Below, in pieces: positions 52,708-62,867 of a stretch of DNA of 64,000 bases. Positions within the stretch are counted from its first letter, which is position 1; every line of letters starts with the position of its first letter. The stretch comes from Bacillus taeanensis. GTDB taxonomy: Bacteria; Bacillota; Bacilli; Bacillales; UBA6769. The translations under genes and the position numbers were made by a program. The stretch spans positions 1 through 64,000 of the forward strand of contig NZ_QOCW01000021.1 of the NCBI RefSeq assembly GCF_003318295.1. The letters are read 5' to 3'. Below the pieces are notes generated by a model. The model was given only the letters and a program-made list of their open reading frames with translations. It ran no database searches and had not been told where the DNA came from.

Positions 52708-53730
52708 ATGAAATTAGGTAAATTTCTAAAAGTAATGATTTGGTGCTTAGTACTTGGTCTTATATCCGCATGTTCATCTGGTGCCAGCTCTGAAGGTGGA
52801 AATACAGATGGAGAGGCCGCAAGCGGTGAACAAATCGTCATTAAATTTGGTCATGGCGCTGCAGAAACGAATGCAAGACATGAAGCTGTATTAAAGTTTA
52901 AAGAGTTAGTAGAAGAAAAATCAAATAATCAAATTAAAGTTGATGTATTCCCGAATGAAACGTTAGGCAGTGAGCCGCAAATGGTAGAAAGCGTTGCATT
53001 TAACGATCTTCAAATGGTAGCAGCAGGAACATACGCACAATATCATGATAAAATGGGCGTTTTTGAATTACCTTACTTATTTGAAACACCTGAGAAAGCA
53101 TATGAAGTACTTGATGGACCAATTGGACAAGAAGTTGCTGAGCCCCTTATTGATCACAACTTACGTATTCTAGCTTATTTCGAAAATGGTTTCCGTAATA
53201 TTACAAACAATGTAAAACCGATTGAATCACCTGAAGATTTATCTGGTATTAAATTAAGAACACCTGAAGTACCTGTTTCAATCAGCACATTTAAAACGTT
53301 TGGTGCGAACCCAACACCGATGGCTTTTGGTGAATTATATATGGCATTACAGCAAGGAACAGTTGATGGGCAGGAAAATCCGTTAACAAATATTGCAGCT
53401 AGTAAATTCCAAGAAGTACAAAAGTATTTAAGCTTAACAGGTCACCAATATAGTCCACTTCCTGTAGCGATTAGTGAAGAATTTTGGCAAACGCTTTCTC
53501 CAGAACTTCAGGAAGCTGTTCAACAAAGTGCACAAGAAGCTGCCGAATATCACCGTGAGCTTGTAAAAGCGAATGATGAAAAGCTTGTAGAGGAACTGAA
53601 AGCAGGCGGCATGGAAGTAAACACGCCAGAAAAAGCACCATTTAAAGAGCTTGCACTAGAAGTATATAAAGAGTATGAGGATATCTATGGAAAAGAGCTT
53701 ATTGAAAAGCTTGTAGAAGCTGGGAAATAA
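52708..53730 (+). CDS. dctP: TRAP transporter substrate-binding lipoprotein DctP
   Basis: 340 residues; lipobox ISAC near residue 22. DctP motifs: KLRTPEVP near 185 (Arg usually binds a carboxylate) and GTVDGQENPLTNI near 220. Binds substrate outside and delivers it to DctQM. TRAP ligands are mostly carboxylic acids, though some bind polyols or sugars; the enzymes around point to a C4 polyol or ketose. ATG 52708 follows GAGGGGGAAG. Confidence 0.88.
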   Translation: MKLGKFLKVMIWCLVLGLISACSSGASSEGGNTDGEAASGEQIVIKFGHGAAETNARHEAVLKFKELVEEKSNNQIKVDVFPNETLGSEPQMVESVAFNDLQMVAAGTYAQYHDKMGVFELPYLFETPEKAYEVLDGPIGQEVAEPLIDHNLRILAYFENGFRNITNNVKPIESPEDLSGIKLRTPEVPVSISTFKTFGANPTPMAFGELYMALQQGTVDGQENPLTNIAASKFQEVQKYLSLTGHQYSPLPVAISEEFWQTLSPELQEAVQQSAQEAAEYHRELVKANDEKLVEELKAGGMEVNTPEKAPFKELALEVYKEYEDIYGKELIEKLVEAGK

Positions 53731-53740
53731 ACTGACAAGT

Positions 53741-53775
53741 AAAGCAGAATCTCATAGTAGATTCTGCTTTTTAAA
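53741..53775 (+). terminator. intra-operon attenuating terminator after dctP
   Basis: AAAGCAGAATCT/AGATTCTGCTTT perfect stem then TTAAAA. Likely lowers dctQM expression relative to the binding protein. Confidence 0.65.
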
Positions 53776-53791
53776 AGAACGGGGGATAAAA

Positions 53792-54262
53792 ATGAAGGTA
53801 ATAAATTGGCTGGACAAACACTTCGAAGAATATATCCTTGTGATTTTAAGCCTCCTAACAGTTGTTGTTATTTTTATACAAGTAGTGATGAGGTATTTAT
53901 TAGACAGTTCACTCGTATGGTCAGAAGAACTTGCGAGATATGCATTTATTTGGATGGTTTTTATCGGGGTGAGTTATGCGGTAAAAAAACAAAGACATAT
54001 TACGGTTGATGCATTCGCACTGCTTTTTAATGACAAAGGAAAAATTGTTTTAGCGATGATTGGAAATGTGTTTTTCTTTTCATTTTGTCTTATTTTAGCT
54101 TATTTCGGCTATGGAGTAATCTTAAAGGTTTCACGATTGTCGCCAGCTCTAGAAATTCCGTTAGGCTGGATATATGCAGCCCCAGTTGTCGGCTTAATCT
54201 TATCCGCTATAAGACTTATTCAAATATTGTACAAGCAGGTAAAGGAACTTAAAACGTTATAG
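53792..54262 (+). CDS. dctQ: TRAP transporter small permease DctQ
   Basis: 156 residues, four membrane segments; VIFIQVVMRYLLDSSLVWSEELARYAFIWMVFIG near 28-60 is the DctQ signature. Forms the membrane complex with DctM. ATG follows ACGGGGGA. Confidence 0.9.
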   Translation: MKVINWLDKHFEEYILVILSLLTVVVIFIQVVMRYLLDSSLVWSEELARYAFIWMVFIGVSYAVKKQRHITVDAFALLFNDKGKIVLAMIGNVFFFSFCLILAYFGYGVILKVSRLSPALEIPLGWIYAAPVVGLILSAIRLIQILYKQVKELKTL

Positions 54263-54277
54263 TCAGGGGTGATCACA

Positions 54278-55558
54278 TTGACAGCAGTTGTACTATTTGG
54301 AAGCTTTTTATTTTTTATGATTTTTATGGTTCCAATAGGAATTTCATTAGGATTAGCATCACTCATTACAATCGTCTACTCGGGAAGTGTATCGATTGAT
54401 TTTTTAGCACAAAGTCTTGTAACGTCAACCGATTCGTTTCCATTAATGGCGGTCCCGTTTTTCATTTTAGCTGGTGAAATTATGGGTAAAGGCGGGATTT
54501 CTTCACGCTTATTCAGTCTAGCAAATGTGTTTGTCGGAAACTTTACAGGAGGATTTGCGATTGCGGCGGTTTTAACGTGTATGTTCTTTGCGGCAATCTC
54601 TGGCTCAGGTCCGGCTACTGTTGCCGCCGTTGGAGGAATAATGATTCCGGCAATGGTTAGTCAAGGTTATGATAAAAAGTTTGCGACAGCTGTTGTTGTG
54701 TCAGCTGGTTCGTTAGGAATTATTATTCCGCCAAGTATTCCAATGGTCATTTACGGAGTATCAGGAGGCGTTTCCATTGGCGATATGTTTATTGGTGGAA
54801 TTATTCCAGGTATTATCGTTGCAATCGGCATGATCGTTTGGAGTTATATTTATTCGAAAAAGAAAAATTATAAATTTGCAAGCGAGAAATTTACCTTTAA
54901 GCGAATGGTTCAGGCATTTAATGTTTCAAAATGGGCGCTGTTAGTTCCAGTCATTGTATTAGGCGGTATATACGGAGGAATTTTTACTCCAACAGAAGCT
55001 GCTGTTGTCGCTGTTGTTTATGCTGCCTTTGTTAGTATCTTTTTACACCGTGAAATTTCTTTTAAGGACTTTCCAAAGGTTATCTCAGATGCTGCGTTAA
55101 CGTCAGCAACGATCTTAATTATTATTGGAACGGCAAATGCGTTTGGGCGAATTTTAACATTAGAACAAATTCCTACGATGGTTACAAACTTTGTTCTTGG
55201 TATTTCCTCAAATCCAACGATTATTCTTTTGCTTTTAATTGCGCTGTTCTTAGTTGTTGGATGCTTTATGGATACGGTCGCAGCCATTATTATTTTAACA
55301 CCAATTTTACTGCCAGTAGCTATGCAGATTGGGCTTGATCCCGTTCATTTTGGAATTATTATGATCGTAAACCTGGCGATTGGTTTTATTACGCCGCCAT
55401 TAGGCGTCAATCTCTTTGTTGGTTCAGGTATTTCAGGGTTAAGTATTCAAGTGCTGTCAAAAGCGGTCGTCCCTTTCTTCTTTTCGATGCTGTTTAGTTT
55501 ATTGCTCATTACCTTTATCCCGCAGCTTACGTTATTTTTAATCAAGTTACTAGGATAA
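54278..55558 (+). CDS. dctM: TRAP transporter large permease DctM
   Basis: 426 residues, about twelve membrane segments; FFAAISGSGPATVAAVGGIMIPAM near 110 and GFITPPLGVNLFVGSGIS near 370 are DctM hallmarks. TTG 54278 is chosen because CAGGGGTGAT lies 6 bases upstream; GTG 54269 is inside that site. Sodium-driven uptake with DctP and DctQ. Confidence 0.9.
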   Translation: MTAVVLFGSFLFFMIFMVPIGISLGLASLITIVYSGSVSIDFLAQSLVTSTDSFPLMAVPFFILAGEIMGKGGISSRLFSLANVFVGNFTGGFAIAAVLTCMFFAAISGSGPATVAAVGGIMIPAMVSQGYDKKFATAVVVSAGSLGIIIPPSIPMVIYGVSGGVSIGDMFIGGIIPGIIVAIGMIVWSYIYSKKKNYKFASEKFTFKRMVQAFNVSKWALLVPVIVLGGIYGGIFTPTEAAVVAVVYAAFVSIFLHREISFKDFPKVISDAALTSATILIIIGTANAFGRILTLEQIPTMVTNFVLGISSNPTIILLLLIALFLVVGCFMDTVAAIIILTPILLPVAMQIGLDPVHFGIIMIVNLAIGFITPPLGVNLFVGSGISGLSIQVLSKAVVPFFFSMLFSLLLITFIPQLTLFLIKLLG

Positions 55559-55662
55559 AGAAAATTTACGTTAAAAAGCTCCTTTATTCTTTTTTTAGAA
55601 AAATATGAAATGAAATGAAAGAGATGTTTTTACTTTATTTTACGAAAGGAGAAGACGTAAAA

Positions 55663-56637
55663 ATGAATCATAAAACATTTCCGAGTACAAAGTTTGATGT
55701 TAAAGCGTTAGCAATGAACTTTTTGCCGGTTGCTCAAAAAGCAGCCATTGCTTCTTATCCTTGGATTGGGAAAGGAAATAAAAATGAAGCGGACGGTGCC
55801 GGTACAGAAGCAATGCGCAATCAAATGAATGACATTGATATGCACGGTGTAATTGTTATCGGTGAGGGAGAAATGGATGAAGCGCCGATGCTGTATATCG
55901 GGGAAGAGCTCGGAACAAAGCAAGGTCCGCACCTTGATATCGCTGTTGATCCTGTAGAAGGAACAACACTGATGGCGAAAGGACAGGATAATGCTTTAAC
56001 TGTTATTGCTGGAGCGGAAAGAGGAAGCCTCCTTCACGCGCCTGATATGTATATGAAAAAAATTGCCGTTGGACCGAGGGCAAAAGGATGTATCGATCTA
56101 AATGCTTCATTAACCGACAATATGAAGGCTGTTGCAAAGGCAGTTGGCAAAGACGTATCTGAATTAACGGTGATGATTCAAGATCGCGATCGACATAAAG
56201 ATTTAATTGAAGAAGTGCTGTCGTTAGGGGCACGGATCAAACTTTTTCCTGATGTAGATATTCCAGGCGGGATTGCGACAGCCATTGATGAAATTGGGGT
56301 CGATTTATTAGTCGGTACAGGCGGTGCTCCAGAGGGTGTGATTACGGCGACAGCTTTAAAATGCTTAGGCGGTGATTTTCAAGCACAGCTCGTACCGCAG
56401 GATCAAGAAGAATTTGAGCGCTGCCGTGAGATGGGGATGACAGATCCGCTCAAAACATTAACACTTGATGATATTGTGAAAACTGATCAATGCTTTTTCG
56501 TGGCAACAGGAATTACCGACGGCCTTTTGTTAAAAGGAGTTAGAAAAAAAGAAAAGGGTGGGATTCTCTCGCATTCGTTCGTCTGCTTTGGCGGCGAGAT
56601 TAATAGTTATCAATTTATTGAATCATTTCATTTATAA
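55663..56637 (+). CDS. glpX: class II fructose-1,6-bisphosphatase (GlpX)
   Basis: 324 residues; GADGAGTEAMR-like segment (EADGAGTEAMRNQM), VIGEGEMDEAPMLYIGE and DIAVDPVEGT mark the GlpX metal site. Removes the C1 phosphate from fructose 1,6-bisphosphate; some members also act on sedoheptulose 1,7-bisphosphate. Placed next to transketolase it would help route erythrose 4-phosphate into hexose phosphate. ATG 55663 follows AAAGGAGA. Confidence 0.9.
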   Translation: MNHKTFPSTKFDVKALAMNFLPVAQKAAIASYPWIGKGNKNEADGAGTEAMRNQMNDIDMHGVIVIGEGEMDEAPMLYIGEELGTKQGPHLDIAVDPVEGTTLMAKGQDNALTVIAGAERGSLLHAPDMYMKKIAVGPRAKGCIDLNASLTDNMKAVAKAVGKDVSELTVMIQDRDRHKDLIEEVLSLGARIKLFPDVDIPGGIATAIDEIGVDLLVGTGGAPEGVITATALKCLGGDFQAQLVPQDQEEFERCREMGMTDPLKTLTLDDIVKTDQCFFVATGITDGLLLKGVRKKEKGGILSHSFVCFGGEINSYQFIESFHL

Positions 56638-56698
56638 AGACAAATGTGTTCGTAACGAGAAACTAATATAAAGGTAAAATATAGGGGAGGAACAAAAA

Positions 56699-58702
56699 AT
56701 GATAGAAAATAAAGTAATGGTAGACGATCTTTCCATTAATACGATTCGTACACTTGCAATTGACGCGATTGAAAATGTTGGTTCAGGTCATCCCGGGATG
56801 CCGATGGGAGCAGCACCGATGGCTTATACATTATGGTCACAATTTATGAACGTTAATCCAAGCAATCCGAACTGGTTTAACCGCGACCGCTTCGTATTAT
56901 CAGCAGGTCACGGCTCGATGCTTTTATACAGCTTACTGCATTTAACTGGATATGATGTTTCAATTGAAGACTTAAAAAACTTCCGCCAGTGGCGTAGTAA
57001 AACACCAGGACATCCTGAATATGGCCATACACCAGGCGTTGACGCGACAACAGGACCGCTCGGACAAGGCATTGCGATGGCAGTTGGAATGGCAATGGCA
57101 GAACGCCATTTAGCAGAAACGTATAACCGTGAATCATTTCCAATTGTTGACCACTATACGTACAGTATTTGTGGGGACGGTGATTTAATGGAAGGCGTTT
57201 CTGCAGAAGCGGCATCACTTGCAGGTCACTTAAAACTTGGACGATTAATCGTCATGTACGATTCGAACGATATTTCCCTTGACGGCGACCTAAACCTTTC
57301 TTTTAGTGAAAGTGCAGCAGAGCGCTTTAAAGCGTATAACTGGCAGGTGATTCGCGTAGAAGATGGCAATGATACAAAAGCAATCGCGCAAGCATTACGC
57401 GATGCGAAAGAAAATACAGATCAGCCGACATTAATTGAAGTGAAAACAGTAATTGGGTACGGTTCCCCGAATAAAGGCGGCAAATCAGCTTCACACGGGG
57501 CACCGCTTGGAAAAGATGAAATTAAGCTTGTAAAAGATCATTATCGCTGGGAGTATCAAGAAGATTTTTATGTTCCTGAAGAAGTAAAAAGTCATTTTGA
57601 TGAATTAAAACAAAGCAGTGAACAAAAAGAAAAGGATTGGAATGAATTATTTGCCCGTTATGAAGAAGCTTATCCAGAACTTGGCCAGCAGTTAAAAACA
57701 GCGATTTCCGGCGAGCTTGAGGAAGGTTGGGATCAAGATCTTCCTGTGTATCGCGTTGGCGAAGATAAGCTTGCCAGCCGTGCATCAAGCGGGGAAGCAT
57801 TAAATGGACTTGCCAAAAATGTTCCACAAATCTTTGGGGGATCTGCTGATTTAGCTTCCTCAAATAAGACGCTTCTTAAAGGAGAAGGAAACTATAATCC
57901 AGCTGATTACAGTGGTCGTAACATTTGGTTTGGTGTCCGGGAGTTTGCGATGGGAGCAGCATTAAACGGAATGGCCTTACACGGAGGAGTGAAGCCATAC
58001 GGAGCAACATTCTTTGTTTTCTCTGATTATCTCCGCCCGGCAATTCGTCTTTCTGCATTAATGAAACTGCCTGTCACGTATGTGTTTACACATGACAGCA
58101 TTGCTGTTGGTGAAGATGGACCGACACATGAACCGGTTGAACAGCTTGCTTCTTTACGGGCGATGCCTGACCTTTCAACAATTCGTCCGGCCGATGGAAA
58201 TGAAACGGCGGCAGCGTGGAAGTTAGCTGTTGAAAGTAAAGACGAGCCAACAGCGTTAATTTTAACGCGTCAAAATTTACCGACACTGATTGATGCTGAC
58301 AAAGCATATGAAGGTGTGAAAAAAGGAGCTTACGTTATTTCTCCTGCAGAAGGCGATGTCGACGGTCTTTTATTAGCATCAGGTTCAGAAGTTGCGCTTG
58401 CTGTTGAGGCCCAAAAAGAGCTTGAAAAAGAAGGAATCCACGTTTCAGTTGTCAGCATGCCAAGCTGGGATCGCTTTGAAAAACAATCGGAGCAGTATCA
58501 AGAAGAAGTGCTTCCGACAAACATTAAAGCTCGTTTAGGCATTGAAATGGGAACTTCACTAGGATGGCATAAGTATGTTGGAGATCGTGGTCAAGTATTG
58601 TCAATTGATCAATTTGGAGCCTCTGCACCAGAAGAAAAAATCATTGAAGAGTATGGATTTACAGTTGAAAATGTAGTTGCTAAATTTAAGGAAACTATTT
58701 AG
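56699..58702 (+). CDS. tkt: transketolase
   Basis: 667 residues. Thiamine diphosphate motif [18 protein letters not shown] near 155-172, conserved His in SAGHGSML near 68 and [15 protein letters not shown] near 465. Transfers two-carbon units between ketoses and aldoses, using erythrose 4-phosphate as acceptor. ATG follows ATAGGGGAGG. Last gene of the cluster before a terminator; probably a second, substrate-specific copy in the genome. Confidence 0.93.
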   Translation: MIENKVMVDDLSINTIRTLAIDAIENVGSGHPGMPMGAAPMAYTLWSQFMNVNPSNPNWFNRDRFVLSAGHGSMLLYSLLHLTGYDVSIEDLKNFRQWRSKTPGHPEYGHTPGVDATTGPLGQGIAMAVGMAMAERHLAETYNRESFPIVDHYTYSICGDGDLMEGVSAEAASLAGHLKLGRLIVMYDSNDISLDGDLNLSFSESAAERFKAYNWQVIRVEDGNDTKAIAQALRDAKENTDQPTLIEVKTVIGYGSPNKGGKSASHGAPLGKDEIKLVKDHYRWEYQEDFYVPEEVKSHFDELKQSSEQKEKDWNELFARYEEAYPELGQQLKTAISGELEEGWDQDLPVYRVGEDKLASRASSGEALNGLAKNVPQIFGGSADLASSNKTLLKGEGNYNPADYSGRNIWFGVREFAMGAALNGMALHGGVKPYGATFFVFSDYLRPAIRLSALMKLPVTYVFTHDSIAVGEDGPTHEPVEQLASLRAMPDLSTIRPADGNETAAAWKLAVESKDEPTALILTRQNLPTLIDADKAYEGVKKGAYVISPAEGDVDGLLLASGSEVALAVEAQKELEKEGIHVSVVSMPSWDRFEKQSEQYQEEVLPTNIKARLGIEMGTSLGWHKYVGDRGQVLSIDQFGASAPEEKIIEEYGFTVENVVAKFKETI

Positions 58703-58710
58703 TGAAACAA

Positions 58711-58744
58711 AGGGCAGATTCATAAACGAATCTGCCCCTTTTTA
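58711..58744 (+). terminator. terminator after transketolase
   Basis: GGGCAGATTC/GAATCTGCCC stem then CTTTTTAT. Confidence 0.85.
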
Positions 58745-58766
58745 TAAGCTAATAAAAAAGTGTGTA

Positions 58767-58892
58767 ATGATAAGGTACAATGTTAAATATGAGTGTATTA
58801 GAAAAAATCACATTGATATGATGTTCACTTCAGCAGGTGGCTTTGATTTTGAAAATGATTTAATCGATTTTAACATATACGAGGTTAATTAA
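58767..58892 (+). CDS. doubtful 41-residue ORF
   Basis: ATG 58767 after a weak AAAAAGTG; product ends FTSAGGFDFENDLIDFNIYEVN. No family recognised; may be a gene remnant. Confidence 0.25.
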   Translation: MIRYNVKYECIRKNHIDMMFTSAGGFDFENDLIDFNIYEVN

Positions 58893-58951
58893 TACATATT
58901 ATTTTTCAGCGGGAATTTAAATGATTGGGAACGGTACAGTGAATCTATTAA

Positions 58952-58991
58952 AAAAACACAACAAGGAATTTATTTTTCTTGTTGTGTTTTT
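58952..58991 (+). terminator. intrinsic terminator
   Basis: AAACACAACAAG/CTTGTTGTGTTT stem, flanked by A6 and T5, so usable from both sides; it also follows the rsbP end. Confidence 0.75.
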
Positions 58992-59016
58992 CTGCTGTGT
59001 ATTTTAAGAAAAACCT

Positions 59017-60221
59017 TTTATTTCAAATCAATTATAATAAAGCATTGATCATCACTTTTAAGATAGGAAAGTTTTTGATCATTAAGTGAGTGGATAATTT
59101 TCTCCTTAAGTGTATAGATAGAGTGAGGTAGATTCTCCATTAATAATGTACATAACTGTTCTTCACCAAGAGGATCTGTCTGTATAAAGAAGCAGCCTTC
59201 CCCCCTTACTGTAACTAAAGGTGTTTGTTTTAAATACAGTATCTTTAAATGTTCCTAAGGGAAGGGTGGTGGAATTCAGCTCATGCAGATTTCCATTAGG
59301 ATGCTGCCAAAATGCCGGCGGATAGCCTGCATTTATATAATTAATTTCTTGTTTATTTGTATCAATTAATAGATTGATCGCTGTACAATAATGCCATGCT
59401 TCATCGTTATATTGGAACAACCTATGAAGGTGATTATCCAATTCTTTCATCACATCCTCAATATTACTTCCGGTTGAGATGAGTCTTTGAAACAAGGAGT
59501 GGAGAGACATGGTGATTAATGCGGAAGAAATGCCATGCCCCATTACATCAAGCAGGATCACTCCATAACGATGTTGATCTAGTTGATAAAAACCATAAAT
59601 ATCACCCGATAATTCATTGGAAGCTTCATAGAAAGCTTCAATATGAATATTTTCGTTAATGATAGAATCAGTTAATGATGTAACTTGAATTTTTCTAGCA
59701 AGTTCTAGTTCTTTTGTTGTATTGATTTTGTATACCTGGTTTTGTTTGTTTAGTTCAAGAAGTTCTTCTTGTTTCTGCTTCAGGCTGTTCAGGGCATTCT
59801 CTAAATCTGCATTCGCTTTGTGCTTGGCAATTAAAGCAGATTCTGCTTCTTTCTTTGCAGTAAGCAGTTCATTTTCATACTTGCTTCTGTTGCGCATTGG
59901 CATAAGAACACAATCGATTACGCTTTTTCCATTTTCTTTTCTTGGAAGAGCGTTCATAATGACAGGTATTTCTTTTCCATTACTAGTTTGTAAGGAGATA
60001 TGCATTTCCTCAATCAGATTCTCTAGTTTTATAAGCGGAACAAAGTAGAACTGATAAAAGAGCCGTGATGGCACTGTAAGAATGGAATTGATATGATTTC
60101 CATGCAGTTGGTTAATATGATATTCAAGCAGCTTAAGTAAGGTTTGGTTTATTGATAAAATTATTCCATCTTCTGATAAAGTTAGAAAGCCGCAGGGGGC
60201 ATAATTTAATTGTTCATCCAT
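59017..60221 (-). pseudogene. rsbP: RsbP-like PP2C phosphatase, frameshifted near the C-terminus as read
   Basis: PAS domain (about 1-115), coiled coil (120-185) and SpoIIE/PP2C domain (GDIYGFYQ near 215, LLDVMGHGISSAL near 233). The frame ends at 59163 with LLLYTDRSSW. Skipping one base near 59175 gives LLLYTD-DPLGEEQLCTLLMENLP…QCFIIIDLK and stops at 59017, a product of about 401 residues, close to the 403 of Bacillus RsbP. RsbP dephosphorylates RsbV to activate SigB under energy stress. Overlaps rsbQ by 8 bases. Confidence 0.85.
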
Positions 60222-61065
60222 TTAACATAGTCCCTTTGTCTCTTTGAATCCCTCCTAAAGTATTTTCCTGTAAATAGTGGCGAATACAATCTATAGTTTC
60301 AGTAGGGTGGCTCATATGCGGACAGTGTCCTGTTGCTTTCATTTTTGTTAGCGTACTATAAGGAAGATGTTGATGAAGATACTGACCAACAGCATCGGGT
60401 GCAATAATATCTTCACTACATTGTAAAATCAGTGATGGGGCTGTTACTTTTGATAAATCCTTACGATTGTCCGCGAAAAAAGTAGCTTCTGCAAACTGCC
60501 GGGCAATTATAGGGTCAGTGGAGCAAAAGCGTTCTTCTAGTTCATCTTTAAGCTCGGGGCGATCCGGATTATTCAGCACGGTCGCCGCAAAAACGGTTGC
60601 CCAGCCGATATAATTTTTCTCCATCATGTCAATTAATCCGAGAAGATCTTGCTTCTCAAAGCCGCCGTAATAATCGGGCGGCATATTTAAATAGCAGGGA
60701 GAAGGACCCAGCATAATTAGTTTAGAGAAATAATCAGGATGTCTGAGTGATGCCAACATACCGATCATACTGCCGACGGAATGACCTACAAAAATAGTAT
60801 CTTTTAGGTTTAATGCTGAACAAACATCAAGTACATCTTGTGCATATCCGTCAAGACTGCTGTATTTTTTCGCGTCATAAGCTCGTAAATCTGAATTTCC
60901 TGTCCCCACATAGTCAAGTAAAATAACTTGATAGTCATCTTCAAAGGATTTGGAAACTGTCTTCCAAACACTTTGATCACAGCCGAAACCGGGTGCAAAT
61001 AATAGTGATTGTGCACCACTGCCTTTAACGGTTACATTGTTGCGAAATAAGATATCCTGGTTCAT
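60214..61065 (-). CDS. rsbQ: RsbQ, alpha/beta hydrolase of the energy-stress pathway
   Basis: 283 residues. [46 protein letters not shown] (nucleophile Ser near 96), [19 protein letters not shown] and [11 protein letters not shown] (catalytic His) match RsbQ closely. RsbQ is needed for RsbP activity and probably processes a small hydrophobic ligand for its PAS domain. The C-terminal 15 residues extend past the usual end into the rsbP overlap. Confidence 0.93.
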   Translation of the reverse strand: MNQDILFRNNVTVKGSGAQSLLFAPGFGCDQSVWKTVSKSFEDDYQVILLDYVGTGNSDLRAYDAKKYSSLDGYAQDVLDVCSALNLKDTIFVGHSVGSMIGMLASLRHPDYFSKLIMLGPSPCYLNMPPDYYGGFEKQDLLGLIDMMEKNYIGWATVFAATVLNNPDRPELKDELEERFCSTDPIIARQFAEATFFADNRKDLSKVTAPSLILQCSEDIIAPDAVGQYLHQHLPYSTLTKMKATGHCPHMSHPTETIDCIRHYLQENTLGGIQRDKGTMLNG

Positions 61066-61329
61066 CGTACACTCCTTTCTTTAAGGATTTTTTAATCGTA
61101 ATACACTCGTTATACATATCATAGCATTTAACTGGTTCATAATGGAATGAATTCATCCTATTTAAATGCAGATTATGAAATCGAAATGTTTTCAAATCAC
61201 TTTACTGGATTTTGTCGTTTGTACTGTTTATGATAGTCAAGTAAGTTTTCAGTTCAAGCATTTAAGTTTGTTTTTACCATGCTAATTGATACGATAGGAT
61301 TGAAACTTTATTAAGAAAGGATCATTTAT

Positions 61330-62331
61330 ATGTCAACTATACAAATACCCGTATTGGTTCTAAATTTAGCGCCAATTCGTCAAGGACAGGGAGCGAAAGA
61401 AGCGATTGATGCAATGGTTGATTTAGCGCAGGCGGTTGAGGAAATGGGCTATACGCGCTATTGGATTGCGGAGCATCATAATACGTCAACACTCGTTAGT
61501 TCAGCTACTTCCATTTTAATTAAGCATACATTAGAACATACAAATCGTATCCGTGTCGGCTCTGGCGGGATTATGTTGCCGAACCATTCCCCTTTAGTAG
61601 TAGCGGAGCAATTTGGAACGATGGCAGCCATTTATCCGGACCGTTTGGATCTAGGTCTTGGCCGGGCACCTGGTACAGATATGAGAACCGCAAGTGCGCT
61701 AAGACGCTCGCAGCATGATGCTGTTTATACGTTTCCAGGTGATGTTCAAGATTTGCTTACGTATTTCGGTCCTGAAGAGCTGCAAGGTCAGGTAAAAGCT
61801 TATCCGGGTGTGAACACAAACATTCCGATTTACATTCTCGGTTCATCGACCGATTCAGCGGTTTTAGCAGCTAAATTAGGGTTGCCTTATGTATTTGCTT
61901 CACACTTTGCACCGCGATATATGGAGGAAGCGATTTCGATTTATCGCAATCAGTTCCAGCCTTCTGAGTATTTGGACTCTCCATATATGATTGTCTGCCT
62001 GAATGTAATTGCAGCTGAAAGTGATGAAGAGGCCGAATTTGAATCTACAACGATGAAGCAGTTTTTCTTAAATGTTGTCCGCGGCTCTCGAACGCCGCTA
62101 AGTCCGCCGGTTGAAAACATGGATGACATTTGGAGCGATGCTGAGAAAGAAATCGCGAAATCGATGACGAGTGTAACGCTTCTAGGAGATAAAGGTTCAA
62201 TACGAACACAGCTGACAAGTTTTCAAGAAAAGTATCATGTAGATGAAATTATGGCTGTATCTTATATTTTTGATCCTGACAAACAGAAACGTTCTTATAA
62301 AATATTAAAAGAAGTCGTTGATGGAAAATAA
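61330..62331 (+). CDS. LLM class flavin-dependent oxidoreductase (MsnO8-type)
   Basis: 333 residues, luciferase-like TIM barrel: [21 protein letters not shown] near 45, [22 protein letters not shown] near 78, [10 protein letters not shown] near 110, [25 protein letters not shown] near 178. Uses FMNH2 and oxygen; substrate unknown. ATG follows AAGAAAGGATC. Own terminator at 62343. Confidence 0.9.
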   Translation: MSTIQIPVLVLNLAPIRQGQGAKEAIDAMVDLAQAVEEMGYTRYWIAEHHNTSTLVSSATSILIKHTLEHTNRIRVGSGGIMLPNHSPLVVAEQFGTMAAIYPDRLDLGLGRAPGTDMRTASALRRSQHDAVYTFPGDVQDLLTYFGPEELQGQVKAYPGVNTNIPIYILGSSTDSAVLAAKLGLPYVFASHFAPRYMEEAISIYRNQFQPSEYLDSPYMIVCLNVIAAESDEEAEFESTTMKQFFLNVVRGSRTPLSPPVENMDDIWSDAEKEIAKSMTSVTLLGDKGSIRTQLTSFQEKYHVDEIMAVSYIFDPDKQKRSYKILKEVVDGK

Positions 62332-62342
62332 AGAAGTAATCT

Positions 62343-62378
62343 AAAAGCAAACCCTAGATGTGGGGGGTTTGCTTTTTT
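62343..62378 (+). terminator. intrinsic terminator
   Basis: AAAGCAAACCC/GGGTTTGCTTT stem then TTTT after the LLM gene. Confidence 0.8.
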
Positions 62379-62419
62379 GATAGAAGCGAATGTTTTGGAC
62401 TTGAACTGTAAAAGATTAT

Positions 62420-62438
62420 ACACTACAATACGTAGTGT
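62420..62438 (+). promoter_or_regulatory. BlaI/MecI-type operator before the regulator
   Basis: ACACTAC-AATAC-GTAGTGT palindrome immediately upstream of the regulator's ribosome site; like the TACA-ATGTA core of BlaI/MecI operators. A second copy is at 63738. Confidence 0.8.
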
Positions 62439-62450
62439 GAGGTGAGCGGA

Positions 62451-62867
62451 TTGGATATTAAGAAGTTTAATTATTCCGGAGAAGGTCTTTCAAGATTTTT
62501 CGGTCCTTTGGAAGCGAAAATATTAGAACTGCTTTGGGAAGGGGAAGAGCTCAGTATTAAAGAAGTTCAAAACCGCCTTGAAGCTGAAAAACCAGTAAAT
62601 TTTAATACTGTCATGACGGTGATGAAACGATTAGTTGATAAAGGAGTGCTTGAAAAGCGAACGTGCGGACGAACATCTTTATTTAAACCGATTCAGTCAA
62701 AGGAAGAATTTTTTGAAGCACAATCCAAAAAGCTGACCGAAAATTTACTTGATGAATTTGGCGGTGTTGTCATCACTCATATGCTCGATTCTTTAACAGA
62801 AGTGGATGAAACGCTGATGGACCAACTTGAACAAAAAATTAAGCAGCTAAAAAAGGACAAGTCATGA
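62451..62867 (+). CDS. BlaI/MecI family repressor
   Basis: 138 residues: winged helix (LGPLEAKILELLW-like start FGPLEAKILELLWEGEE, then FNTVMTVMKRLVDKGVLEKR) and a helical dimerisation tail. The usual protease cleavage region lies near 100. TTG 62451 has GAGGTGAG upstream. Its stop overlaps the next gene (ATGA), a classic regulator-protease pair. Confidence 0.9.
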   Translation: MDIKKFNYSGEGLSRFFGPLEAKILELLWEGEELSIKEVQNRLEAEKPVNFNTVMTVMKRLVDKGVLEKRTCGRTSLFKPIQSKEEFFEAQSKKLTENLLDEFGGVVITHMLDSLTEVDETLMDQLEQKIKQLKKDKS

